DNA of 38,574 nucleotides, from IMG/VR virus record IMGVR_UViG_3300009183_000023, positions 1 to 38,574 of that record; one strand, 5' to 3'. How positions within the stretch are numbered: position 1 is the stretch's first letter; the number at the start of each line of letters is the position of its first letter. The notes beneath the pieces were generated by a model, which saw only the letters and a program-made list of their open reading frames with translations, searched no databases and was not told where the DNA came from. The position numbers and the translations under genes are program-made. Source of the stretch: a virus. Positions 21,456 to 29,346 of the stretch are shown here, in pieces.

Positions 21456-23111
21456 ATGGCATTTACTCCAATTAAAAACCAACCTTACATATTTAATCAG
21501 GTAATTCCTTGTTACGTTGAACAATCTGAGTACAGGTATGACATATTAAACAATGATACATCTCAAATTGGATTTTCTTTAACTCCATGTGAAGGTGTTG
21601 AGCCTAATTTATTTAATACGATTGCTGCAGGTGAAGGTTGGACAGTAGATGACCAAATTTACACTTCCAATGGAGGGAGTGGAACTATAACTTTGACATT
21701 TGATGCAAACTTAAACAGCCAAGTTCTATGGAAGGTAACATTTGAAGTTGAACAATTAATTTCAGGTAGTTTATTATTTGGTGTATCTGGATGGGGAACT
21801 TACACCATTACAAGTGATGGTATTTATGAGTTTTACTTTTCAACATTGGTAAGCACATCAAACATTACCATTACTGCACAGAATTTTTATGGCAATATCT
21901 TACTTGAAAATTCTGGTAGTGTAAATCCGCTATTGGAACCAGTAAATACTTTAAATCTTGTTCATTTATTGGATAGCAACAATAATATAGTTGACACATT
22001 GCAAACTACAATCTATGATAATCTTGCCATTTACAATGTAAATTGGAATGATTATGCACCTGGTTGTTATAAGTTAGCCTACATTGATGGGTGTGATGAC
22101 TTTGCAGGTAGATTTAATGGTATTTGTAACGGAATTCCAACGGATGATTTAACTTGTTGGACAGACAATGGTATTGGTGGTTGGAGTTTTGATGATTCTT
22201 TCTTTTTTGAAGCGGAAAGTGAAACAGGTGTTGCAGTATTGACAAACGCAACATTATTGCAAGCAGGTTTTACATATCAAGTATCATTTGACTTGGTTGC
22301 AATGTCAGGAGCGCAATTTTTTATAACATATTTGAGGGAAGATGAAACAACATTAATAATTGATGGTCCTTATAGCACATTTGATTTAGGAACTCACACA
22401 TTTTCTTTTACACCAGTTCAAGATGGGCAAATACAATTGCAATTTGTAGCAGGTTCTTCATCTGCAGAAGGTATAATTCAAAATGTAGTTGTGGAGCTTA
22501 CAGGGCCGTTTGATTATGATGGTATTTCACCATGTATTTGCATTGGAAGTGATTCAACATGTACAGTTGAGTTAAGCGGTTGTTTTGCTGATACCTTTGT
22601 AATGGAAGGTGTTGTTCTGGACAATAATTTTCAACCTACATTACGTCTTACAAGGTCAATTGATGGTGATCCTGTTGCTAAACTATTTAAAAAGCAATAT
22701 CTTTCAGACCAAATTAAGTACAGAAGTTCACTTGGAAAGAACCAATTAAACTTCTTTGATGTTCAAAACAGTTACATCTTACGCATTGAACAACAGCCTG
22801 AATTCATTTTTGATTTTATATTTAAGATGTGGGCAGGTTTTGACAATATGCTTATCAATGGACAAGCTTACAGAATGAATTCTGATCAGTTACCGGTAAT
22901 AGATTGGGCTGATAAAACACAACTTGGAAGTGTGGATATTGAGGTAATACCATTCCAAGAGCGCACAAGAAAAGTTCTTTGTGGATTAAGGAACCAACCT
23001 TGTCAACCTATTACACCAACTAACATAGTAGGTAAATTATTTGAGGATGTTGTTGGATTTAATTTTGATGACACAAATGTAGATGGGTATCTTTTTAATC
23101 TACCTGACTAA
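21456..23111 (+). CDS. Tail-tip protein with carbohydrate-binding-like beta-sandwich modules
   Basis: A 551-residue protein from ATG 21456. The longer frame from 21315 would overlap the previous gene by 137 bases with a low-complexity Leu-rich N-terminus, so it is rejected. Two similar modules resemble galactose-binding-like CBMs: about 45-140 (GEGWTVDDQIYTSNGGSGTITLTF...GTYTITSDGIYEFYF) and about 215-335 (CWTDNGIGGWSFDDSFFFEAE...FTYQVSFDLVAMSG...GTHTFSFTPVQDGQIQLQFVAG). The last about 180 residues are different and may bind the tail. Probable role: adhesion to host surface glycans. Function assigned from fold-like pattern and position. Confidence 0.7.
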   Translation: MAFTPIKNQPYIFNQVIPCYVEQSEYRYDILNNDTSQIGFSLTPCEGVEPNLFNTIAAGEGWTVDDQIYTSNGGSGTITLTFDANLNSQVLWKVTFEVEQLISGSLLFGVSGWGTYTITSDGIYEFYFSTLVSTSNITITAQNFYGNILLENSGSVNPLLEPVNTLNLVHLLDSNNNIVDTLQTTIYDNLAIYNVNWNDYAPGCYKLAYIDGCDDFAGRFNGICNGIPTDDLTCWTDNGIGGWSFDDSFFFEAESETGVAVLTNATLLQAGFTYQVSFDLVAMSGAQFFITYLREDETTLIIDGPYSTFDLGTHTFSFTPVQDGQIQLQFVAGSSSAEGIIQNVVVELTGPFDYDGISPCICIGSDSTCTVELSGCFADTFVMEGVVLDNNFQPTLRLTRSIDGDPVAKLFKKQYLSDQIKYRSSLGKNQLNFFDVQNSYILRIEQQPEFIFDFIFKMWAGFDNMLINGQAYRMNSDQLPVIDWADKTQLGSVDIEVIPFQERTRKVLCGLRNQPCQPITPTNIVGKLFEDVVGFNFDDTNVDGYLFNLPD

Positions 23112-23124
23112 TTAAAATAATTAT

Positions 23125-23132
23125 TATATTTG
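23125..23132 (+). promoter_or_regulatory. -7 box for the tail tube gene
   Basis: TATATTTG fits TAnnTTTG. No convincing -33 TTG lies 17-23 bases upstream. The leader to the ATG at 23207 is long for this genome (about 70 bases) and shares blocks with the capsid-gene leader (see 23133-23206). Confidence 0.5.
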
Positions 23133-23206
23133 CATGCCAATATTTTACTTGTGCCGAACCTTCACAGCATTGACGAGAAGTTCTATAATAATAATTTCTT
23201 GAAATA
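23133..23206 (+). promoter_or_regulatory. Untranslated leader of the tail tube gene, related to the capsid leader
   Basis: The leader contains ACTTGTGCCGA, GCATTG and GAGAAGTTC in that order. The capsid leader (29246-29346) contains ACTTGTGCTGA, GCATTG and GAGTTGTTC in the same order. Most other transcripts here are near-leaderless. A shared regulatory, translation-enhancing or stabilising RNA element for the two most abundant virion proteins is possible. No strong hairpin common to both was found by eye. Confidence 0.4.
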
Positions 23207-23755
23207 ATGGGTAATTGTATTAGCTATTGCAGCGCAGAATTACTTGATCATGAATTAATAAATTGTGAAGCTTACGTTGAGGGCGCATCTTCTGCAATTG
23301 TTATTGGTTCTTGTTCAAGTGATTTAGTGGACCCTTCAGATGGGCCAGCTATACTTGCAGAAATTGCAGCAGGTAGAGCAAGATTGATTAACAACGTAAG
23401 AGTAGATTTGCCTTTGCCAAGTCCATTATTGACTGATTCTCCAGTTGGTGGTGGTTCTCAGATTGCAACTACTTATGATCGCACAATAAATTTATTTGAT
23501 GCAAACGTAACTGCAGATAATGTTGATTTTTACAATCAGGTAAAAAATGACAGAATTGGTTACATAATCATCAAAGAATATGGTGCTGATAGAGTAACTT
23601 TCATCTCTCCAACTAATGGTGCAGGTATTAAGTTTACAGGTGGCAGAGTAATTCCTGTTGCTAAGACTGAATTCCAAAGCTTCCAATTAATTGGTGCATG
23701 GAGTGAAAAGAATGATGCTGGGATTTTCCCAACACCTGCAGGAGTATTTTCTTAA
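23207..23755 (+). CDS. Probable major tail tube protein
   Basis: A 182-residue protein. Cys-rich at the N-terminus (MGNCISYCSAELLDHELINC), then beta-rich (AYVEGASSAIVIGSC... DRTINLFDANVTADNVDFYNQV, GIKFTGGRVIPVAKTEFQSFQLIGAW). The size, its own promoter with long leader, and its own strong terminator point to a highly expressed monocistronic structural gene; with the tape measure just upstream, the tail tube is the best fit. The LFDANVTADNVDFYNQV...YIIIKEYGADRV pattern resembles tube-like proteins of Bacteroidota phages as I remember them. Confidence 0.65.
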   Translation: MGNCISYCSAELLDHELINCEAYVEGASSAIVIGSCSSDLVDPSDGPAILAEIAAGRARLINNVRVDLPLPSPLLTDSPVGGGSQIATTYDRTINLFDANVTADNVDFYNQVKNDRIGYIIIKEYGADRVTFISPTNGAGIKFTGGRVIPVAKTEFQSFQLIGAWSEKNDAGIFPTPAGVFS

Positions 23756-23758
23756 TAT

Positions 23759-23788
23759 TGGGGGTGCATTAACCCCCACTTTTATTTT
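23759..23788 (+). terminator. Terminator after the tail tube gene
   Basis: TGGGGGT (23759-23765) pairs with ACCCCCA (23772-23778) around GCATTA, followed by CTTTTATTTT. A strong rho-independent hairpin, 3 bases after the tail tube stop. The glycosyltransferase ATG (23789) comes directly after, without an obvious promoter, so the downstream genes may depend on readthrough. Confidence 0.88.
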
Positions 23789-24673
23789 ATGACAAAATCA
23801 ATAATATTAATGGCATTTGGGAAGCGCGGGTATTATTTCGCTGCATACAATCTTGCATTCTCCATAAAAGAATTCGGTTGCAAAGTGCCAATTAATATTG
23901 TTGTTGATTCGATTGCAAACCTTAAAAAGTATATTGGTTCAGGAATTAATTACTTTGATTCCGTAATTGAAATGGAGCCTGGTCATATTAGAAATAATGA
24001 TCCGGCATGGAGTAAATTACATTTGAACTATTACATTACAACAGATTACGCATTGTATTTGGATATTGATGCTGTTGCAGTAAAAGACATTACACCATTG
24101 ATTGACCAATTGTCAAAAATTGACAAGTCATACATTGCCCACACAGTTGGTTACCATACATTGAAAGAAGGAAATGACATACCATCAATGCAATGGGCAT
24201 GGGCCAATGATTTGTGGGCGCACTTTGGATTGTCTGAAGATGCAGTTTTACCTGCAATAAATTCAAGTATTGTTTGGATTTCAAAAGTAGGAGCAGCACC
24301 CATCTACAAAAAAGCATTGGAATTGTACGCAAATCCTTTGCAAAAGTTACGCATGAAGTGGGGCGGTGTACAACCAGATGAATTGTATATGAATGTGGCA
24401 CTTGCTGCATTAGGCATTGATCCTTCAATTGATGGTAAGGGTAATGATGATACTGAAGGTTTGATTCACTTTGCAATGAAGCGAACATTAACTACATTAG
24501 AGGTAAGGGAAAAATTCTATTTACAGTCTTATTATGGAGGCAAAGGATTCACCAATAAGTTTTATACAGATTGGTGTGATAAAATATTACGTGATTTGCA
24601 TGCTGCAAAGGGCATTAATCATAATTTTACATTGGATAAGATAATAACAGATAAGCATGCCAACAAGCGATGA
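23789..24673 (+). CDS. GT-A fold glycosyltransferase
   Basis: A 294-residue protein resembling family 8-type retaining glycosyltransferases. It begins with SIILMAFGKRGYYFAAYNLAFSIKEFG and has INIVVD (nucleotide-binding strand), ALYLDIDAVAVKD with Asp92-x-Asp94 (the metal/sugar-nucleotide DxD motif), and late GGVQPDELYMNVAL and GLIHFAMKR, as expected of the acceptor side. It should transfer a sugar from a nucleotide-sugar donor. It overlaps a methyltransferase gene by 17 bases, and both sit between tail tube and portal, so the target may be a virion protein; host surface glycan or DNA are alternatives. Confidence 0.8.
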   Translation: MTKSIILMAFGKRGYYFAAYNLAFSIKEFGCKVPINIVVDSIANLKKYIGSGINYFDSVIEMEPGHIRNNDPAWSKLHLNYYITTDYALYLDIDAVAVKDITPLIDQLSKIDKSYIAHTVGYHTLKEGNDIPSMQWAWANDLWAHFGLSEDAVLPAINSSIVWISKVGAAPIYKKALELYANPLQKLRMKWGGVQPDELYMNVALAALGIDPSIDGKGNDDTEGLIHFAMKRTLTTLEVREKFYLQSYYGGKGFTNKFYTDWCDKILRDLHAAKGINHNFTLDKIITDKHANKR

Positions 24674-25208
24674 AATTGAAAGATTAATGAAAGAAGCTCC
24701 ATCAATTGATGGTAGGCATTTGTGGAACTCTGAACAAGAAGTTTGTGAGTTTATTGGTGCATTGGTAGCAATGATTAAGCCTAAACGCGCACTTGAAATA
24801 GGTGTTTTTGAGGGTGAAACATCCCTTGAAATCATTAAAAATATGCCACAAGATTCTTTCTTTGCAGGTATTGACATTGGAGATTTCAGAACATCAAAGT
24901 GGAAAGCAAACAAAGGATGTGTAGCAGATTTTGTTAAAGGAAGTTCAACAGATATTTCAACCTACATAGATTTTACTGATAAATTTGATTTTATTTTTGT
25001 AGATTCCATGCATTATTGGAATCACATTCTTCCTGAATGGAAGATAGTTGAAAAATGGATTGCTAATGGTGGTGTTATAGCTTACCATGATACACATCAC
25101 ATTGAAGATGTTGCAAGATTAATGGATTACATTGGCAATTTTGGATATAACATTATTAAATTACAAACACCAGGTAACAGAGGTTTAACTATAATAACTA
25201 AGGCATGA
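24657..25208 (+). CDS. SAM-dependent methyltransferase (class I)
   Basis: A 183-residue Rossmann-type enzyme. Motif I is ALEIGVFEGETSLEI (46-60), a Gly-rich SAM loop; GIDIGDF follows after the next strand; DFIFVDSMHYWNHILPEWKIVEKW (about 112-135) and VIAYHDTHH (about 138-146) are typical of the Methyltransf_24/cephalosporin-hydroxylase-like group often found in sugar biosynthesis clusters. This fits O-methylation of a sugar added by the glycosyltransferase encoded just upstream. Overlaps that gene by 17 bases and the 40-residue gene by 4 bases. Confidence 0.82.
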   Translation: MPTSDEIERLMKEAPSIDGRHLWNSEQEVCEFIGALVAMIKPKRALEIGVFEGETSLEIIKNMPQDSFFAGIDIGDFRTSKWKANKGCVADFVKGSSTDISTYIDFTDKFDFIFVDSMHYWNHILPEWKIVEKWIANGGVIAYHDTHHIEDVARLMDYIGNFGYNIIKLQTPGNRGLTIITKA

Positions 25209-25327
25209 AAAATTCAGCAAAAAAAGTAATTACAAACAATAGCCCTAAAGCTTGTTGTGGTGGTAAAAAAGGTGCTAACTACGAAGGTGAAGCAACACTT
25301 AAATCTAAAATTAAAGTTAAATGTTAA
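25205..25327 (+). CDS. 40-residue basic Cys-containing peptide
   Basis: A very short gene between methyltransferase and portal, overlapping the former by 4 bases (ATGA) and the latter by 7. The peptide is Lys-rich with ACCGGKKGANYEGEA and a C-terminal KC. The double overlap and absence of any other use of this gap support it being translated. Small Cys/Gly/Lys-rich peptides before the portal gene occur in other Bacteroidota phages as far as I recall. Function unknown. Confidence 0.6.
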   Translation: MKNSAKKVITNNSPKACCGGKKGANYEGEATLKSKIKVKC

Positions 25328-27219
25328 GTCCTGAATACATTGCCCATGAAATTGGGGAGTTTGTTGCAAGAACAAAATCTTGGAGTGAGGATAGAACCAA
25401 GAATGGCAACACTACTGCACTTGCTGCATTAAGCAAGTTGTATGGTGGTGAAGTAAATTCTAATACTATTCCAAATCAACTTCCAGAGTATTGGGTAGGT
25501 TACAATTATGCGGTGCAACAAATGCAAGCAATTGAGCCACACACAAGACGTGCATTATTCCCTGAAAGGTTGTTTAATTTGCGTACACCAAATCAAACAA
25601 ATGAAGAATTGGAGTACATCCGTTCAACTTTTAAAAGTGTTACACTTCCAATATGGAATGATTTTATTTCAACACTTTCACGTGGTGCAAACAGAAATAA
25701 TTATACTGTAAAAATTGAAGGTGATGAAGCTTTGGTAACTGATATTAATGATTACTTAAAGTATTACTTACCATATTACAATTCATATTATGACTGGTTG
25801 CAATCTTACTTGATTCCATTGAAACAAAAAGATGCTAATGGAGTAATTGCAGTAATGCCACATGACTTGTATGAGCTTTCAACTGTTGCGGATGAAGATG
25901 GTGTTGAAAGATTATCAAATGACTTAATAGATTCTTATCCTGTTTACTTTTCTTCAAAGAATATTGTTGGTCAAGATCCAGGTGAATATTATTTATTGCT
26001 TTCATCTACAGAAAAATCTGTTGTAATTGAATCCGGTAAGCAAAGAAAGATTGGAGTTGTATTGTATCTATTTGATGACACATATATATACAGAATTGAG
26101 CAGGTAGGAGAAATGAAAGATTTTAAATTCTCTGAGCCAGTAATTTACTTTGAACATTTGTGTGGTGAGGTACCGGTACAAAAATTGGGAGGAATTCCAA
26201 ACTTTGTAAATGATCATGTGGTATTTGATTCTGTATTCAGTTATGTTTCCGACATATTAGATCTTGTTTTACTTGACCAAAATAATCTAAACATTTCCAA
26301 GACTAAATGCATCTATCCATACCGGATAATGCTTGGTTCTATATGTGAGTTTGAAATTGATGGTGTGAAGTGCGACAATGGATACATAATGAATGATGCA
26401 GGTAGAAAAAATGCTTGTCCATCATGTAAGGGGCGAGGTTCTGTTCCGCGTGTGAGTCCATTGGGAGAATTATTAATTAATCCAGAGGACCAATTTGGAA
26501 ATGGTGACAAACTCAATGGCCTTGCTTCACCAATTCAATATGTTTCTCCTCCAATTGATACTGTTCAATTTTTGGTAACAGAGATTAATGCAAATGAAAA
26601 CAGAGCGCGAAAAATATTACATCTAAATGATTCGGATGCTGCGGTTGCAGGTAATGAAGGTGCAACGGCAACAGGAAGTTTAAATAAATTACGTTCAACA
26701 TACGCATTTATTAAGCCTGTATCCGACCAATTGTTTAATGTTGCGTTTAAGACATTGGACTATATTGGAATGCAAAGATATGGTGAGGCAATTACTATTA
26801 CAGGAACTGCACCAAACACATTTGATATCAATACCCCAAGTGATTACTTAGCTGCTATTAGCGAGGCTAAAACAATGGGTGTTGCTCCATTTGTCATGTA
26901 TCAATTGTACTGGTCTTACTTGAATTCAATCTCTCATGGTGATATGGATGTAAATAAAGCTTATGAATTAATTATTAATACTGATAGCTTATTGAACAAT
27001 ACACAAGATGAAATTGCATTAAGGATTGCAAGCGGAACTGCTGAAAAGTGGATGGATGTTGTACATAATTCAGGACTTGTATTAGTTTACAATTTGGTAA
27101 CAAGTAATCCTAATTTCTTTGAGCAATCATTTGAGCAACAGCAATTGCAATTAATAGATGCAGCAAAGTCACAAATTAATAGTGCAAGTATTGAAATGAG
27201 AGCTGATCTTATTGTATGA
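25321..27219 (+). CDS. Portal protein
   Basis: A 632-residue protein, the expected size and position (followed by head morphogenesis, scaffold and capsid genes). Helical N-terminal part, a central beta-rich wing, and a C-terminal helical segment with ENRARKILHLND...GNEGATATGSLNKLRSTYAFIKPVSDQLFNVAFKTLDY, as in portal stems and crowns. It forms the dodecameric DNA gateway. Odd: residues about 341-370 carry four cysteines (C-x8-C and CPSCKGRG, a DnaJ-like half-knuckle), suggesting an inserted zinc-binding loop. The stop overlaps the next ATG. Confidence 0.82.
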   Translation: MLSPEYIAHEIGEFVARTKSWSEDRTKNGNTTALAALSKLYGGEVNSNTIPNQLPEYWVGYNYAVQQMQAIEPHTRRALFPERLFNLRTPNQTNEELEYIRSTFKSVTLPIWNDFISTLSRGANRNNYTVKIEGDEALVTDINDYLKYYLPYYNSYYDWLQSYLIPLKQKDANGVIAVMPHDLYELSTVADEDGVERLSNDLIDSYPVYFSSKNIVGQDPGEYYLLLSSTEKSVVIESGKQRKIGVVLYLFDDTYIYRIEQVGEMKDFKFSEPVIYFEHLCGEVPVQKLGGIPNFVNDHVVFDSVFSYVSDILDLVLLDQNNLNISKTKCIYPYRIMLGSICEFEIDGVKCDNGYIMNDAGRKNACPSCKGRGSVPRVSPLGELLINPEDQFGNGDKLNGLASPIQYVSPPIDTVQFLVTEINANENRARKILHLNDSDAAVAGNEGATATGSLNKLRSTYAFIKPVSDQLFNVAFKTLDYIGMQRYGEAITITGTAPNTFDINTPSDYLAAISEAKTMGVAPFVMYQLYWSYLNSISHGDMDVNKAYELIINTDSLLNNTQDEIALRIASGTAEKWMDVVHNSGLVLVYNLVTSNPNFFEQSFEQQQLQLIDAAKSQINSASIEMRADLIV

Positions 27220-28088
27220 CAATTGATGAACTTGTAAAAAAAAAGATTGACATTCTGGAAACGGCACCAGAAGATTTGGCAAATGCTGCTAAAAAATCTG
27301 AGCTGTACATTTGGGAATCTGTATTGGAGGGAATTGATAAGTTTGAAACGCAAGATGGGAAGATACTTGTTAATCGTAAAAATGTAAGTCAACTTTACAA
27401 GATTATTGATATTTTAAAGAAGTCAATAAACAATACAGATTTCCAAGAGGCAATGAAAGCTTTCATTTCTTCATTTGATGAATCTGCCATAATATCTGAT
27501 AGACTTGCAAAGGAAATTGAAAAAGGATTTAAGCCTAACCAGGTGCAGAAAGATTTGCTGCAGATTGCAAAGGATAATGCTGTTTCAACATTAATTGGTG
27601 AAGGACTTGCAGCAAGATTAACACAACCTTTTGTTGAATTACTAACGGCAAACGTAAGTTCTGGTAATTCACTTCTTGAAACGCGCAAGCAATTAAAGAC
27701 ATTTATTCTTGGAAGCAAGGATGCAGATGGGCGGTTAATGGCTAACATTCGCACCAATTCAGGTACTGCATTGGCTGTTGCAGATGCTTCCTATTCAAAG
27801 GCGGTTGCTGACCAGGTAGATGCACAATGGTTCCGGTATGCAGGTGGCACCATTGATACAACAAGACCATTCTGCGAAGAAAGGGCAGGTAAGTTCTTTC
27901 ACAGAAAAGAAGTTGAGGCATGGGCAAAAGAATCTTGGGCAGGTGAGATTGCAGGTACAAATTCAAGTACAATATTTAACTTTCGTGGTGGTTGGAATTG
28001 CAGACATTCACTTAATATGGTAAGCATTGTAAGAGTACCGGATAGCGTAATTGAAAGAAATATTGCAAATGGAAATTATAAACCATAA
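27216..28088 (+). CDS. Phage head morphogenesis (minor capsid) protein
   Basis: A 290-residue protein. The N-terminal about 190 residues are helical; the C-terminal part has the head-morphogenesis signature: WFRYAGGTIDTTRPFCEERAGKFF (about 205-228), a Trp-Gly/Ala helix (EAWAKESWAGEIAG) and FRGGWNCRHSL (about 261-271), with the conserved Cys and His residues of the SPP1 gp7/Mu gpF family. It binds the portal and enters the prohead. ATGA overlap with the portal gene. Confidence 0.88.
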   Translation: MTIDELVKKKIDILETAPEDLANAAKKSELYIWESVLEGIDKFETQDGKILVNRKNVSQLYKIIDILKKSINNTDFQEAMKAFISSFDESAIISDRLAKEIEKGFKPNQVQKDLLQIAKDNAVSTLIGEGLAARLTQPFVELLTANVSSGNSLLETRKQLKTFILGSKDADGRLMANIRTNSGTALAVADASYSKAVADQVDAQWFRYAGGTIDTTRPFCEERAGKFFHRKEVEAWAKESWAGEIAGTNSSTIFNFRGGWNCRHSLNMVSIVRVPDSVIERNIANGNYKP

Positions 28089-28093
28089 CTTTG
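28063..28093 (+). promoter_or_regulatory. Promoter before the scaffold genes
   Basis: TTG (28063-28065), 20 bases, then TAACTTTG (28086-28093), which includes the head-morphogenesis stop codon. The next ATG is at 28114, 20 bases downstream. Spacing is within the 17-23 range described for Flavobacterium. It would drive the small head protein and scaffold genes separately. Confidence 0.5.
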
Positions 28094-28113
28094 TTGTCAA
28101 ATAATACAAACCA

Positions 28114-28326
28114 ATGGAAAAATTTATTAAATGTACAAATGGAGTGCGTTTCCGAAACGTGCCTGAAAGATTGTTTAATTCACCTGCATTTGCACGTACA
28201 GAATGGAGAAAGGTTGAAGAAGTAGAACTTCCTCCAGTAACTGAAGCAAAAGTGAAACAAACTAAAATAAAAAAAGTAGAAAATGCTTCAGGATTGCTTG
28301 AAGAATTTGAAAAATTACCAATTTAA
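28114..28326 (+). CDS. Small head-region protein
   Basis: A 70-residue protein: N-terminal globular segment (KFIKCTNGVRFRNVPERLFNSPAFARTEWRKVEEVE) and a Lys/Glu-rich C-terminal tail ending EFEKLPI. Proteins with 'RxxPERLF..PxFA...W...' upstream of scaffold/capsid genes are frequent in Bacteroidota phages, likely small capsid-assembly or connector parts; the role is not established. It lies between head morphogenesis and scaffold genes. Confidence 0.7.
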   Translation: MEKFIKCTNGVRFRNVPERLFNSPAFARTEWRKVEEVELPPVTEAKVKQTKIKKVENASGLLEEFEKLPI

Positions 28327-28338
28327 AAACCATAAACC

Positions 28339-29178
28339 ATGCCTATTAAACCAGAAGAAGCAATTGAACTTATAAAGTTCATGGGAATAGATCCCGAAAC
28401 AACAGAAAGTATTGATGTGGCCAAAGATTTATTTGGCAATGATTTCATCCGCAAAAATGAGGCGATTAAGGACGAAGCAATTATTTCAAAGGTAGTTGGT
28501 TCAAGACTTGGAAGTTTGCAAACTGAAGCAATAAGAGAATTCAAAGGAATGGGAGTTGAGTTTGAGCCGGAAGAAATTAAAGGTAAGAAATTAGAAGATA
28601 TTTTAAAGATTGGAAGTTCTAAAGTAAAGAATCAATTTGAAGAAATTAAGAAAACTTCTGGTGGTGGGGATGAAGCGGTAAAAGCTTGGGAGAAAAAGTA
28701 CGAGCAGCAAACAAAAAAGTTAGCTGAAACAACAGGACTTGTTGGAAGCTTGCAAAAACAATTTGAGGATTTAGATTTAAGTGTAAAAACTGAAAAGAGA
28801 AATTCAAAAATTACTGATTACAAAAAAGAATCTATCAAAGAAATTAAATTGAGGGCAGATTTAGATGAACTTACTTTAATTGGTTTTAATTCTAAACTTA
28901 ATTCTAAATACAAGATTGAATTGGATGAGGATGAGAACCCATTTGTTGTTGAGTTAAGCACAAATGCAAGGGTAGCATCTAAGAAAAAAGCAGGTGCATT
29001 TGCTGATTTTGGCGAAGTATTTGAGATGGAAGCTACTGCAAACAAACTTTTATCAGTTTCTCCGCATGATGGTAAACCTGCACCTGCAAAACCTGCAGCA
29101 GCAGCAGCAGAACCAAACAAAAATACACCTCCACCAATTGTATCAATGAGATCATTAATGGCAGCAGGTAAATATTAA
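28339..29178 (+). CDS. Capsid scaffolding protein (putative)
   Basis: A 279-residue, highly charged helical protein with a coiled coil at about 95-150 (WEKKYEQQTKKLAETTGLVGSLQKQF), then a C-terminal part with an Ala/Pro-rich linker (about 238-262) and a short end IVSMRSLMAAGKY. Position immediately upstream of the major capsid gene, charge, coiled coil and disordered C-terminus are typical of phage scaffolds that shape the prohead and then leave. No protease motif seen. A terminator follows, so scaffold and capsid are separate transcripts. Confidence 0.78.
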   Translation: MPIKPEEAIELIKFMGIDPETTESIDVAKDLFGNDFIRKNEAIKDEAIISKVVGSRLGSLQTEAIREFKGMGVEFEPEEIKGKKLEDILKIGSSKVKNQFEEIKKTSGGGDEAVKAWEKKYEQQTKKLAETTGLVGSLQKQFEDLDLSVKTEKRNSKITDYKKESIKEIKLRADLDELTLIGFNSKLNSKYKIELDEDENPFVVELSTNARVASKKKAGAFADFGEVFEMEATANKLLSVSPHDGKPAPAKPAAAAAEPNKNTPPPIVSMRSLMAAGKY

Positions 29179-29196
29179 TTGTTTTTTTATTTTTAG

Positions 29197-29235
29197 ATGC
29201 CTTGTAATTTAATTTGCAAGGCATTTTTTATTTTT
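29197..29235 (+). terminator. Terminator between scaffold and capsid genes
   Basis: ATGCCTTG (29197-29204) pairs with CAAGGCAT (29217-29224) around a 12-base AT loop, followed by a T-rich tail (29224-29235). The loop contains the TTTG (29213-29216) that probably serves as -33 box of the capsid promoter, so terminator and promoter overlap. Confidence 0.88.
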
Positions 29236-29245
29236 ACTATATTTG
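29213..29245 (+). promoter_or_regulatory. Major capsid gene promoter
   Basis: TTTG (29213-29216), 21 bases, then TATATTTG (29238-29245). Spacing is within the Bacteroidota range. A leader of about 100 bases (29246-29346) precedes the capsid ATG, unusually long for this genome. Confidence 0.7.
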
Positions 29246-29346
29246 TAAAATTATTGGCACTTGTGCTGACATCGGCATTGTAGATGTAAACTTGTGGTGA
29301 GTTGTTCGACCATTATACAGAACATAAATCATAAATACATAAAACA
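29246..29346 (+). promoter_or_regulatory. Untranslated leader of the major capsid gene
   Basis: Contains ACTTGTGCTGA, GCATTG and GAGTTGTTC in the same order as the related blocks in the tail tube leader (23133-23206). GTGCTG and CGGCAT could form a small stem around ACAT. The rest is A-rich up to the ATG. It may enhance translation or stabilise a very abundant mRNA; inferred. Confidence 0.4.
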
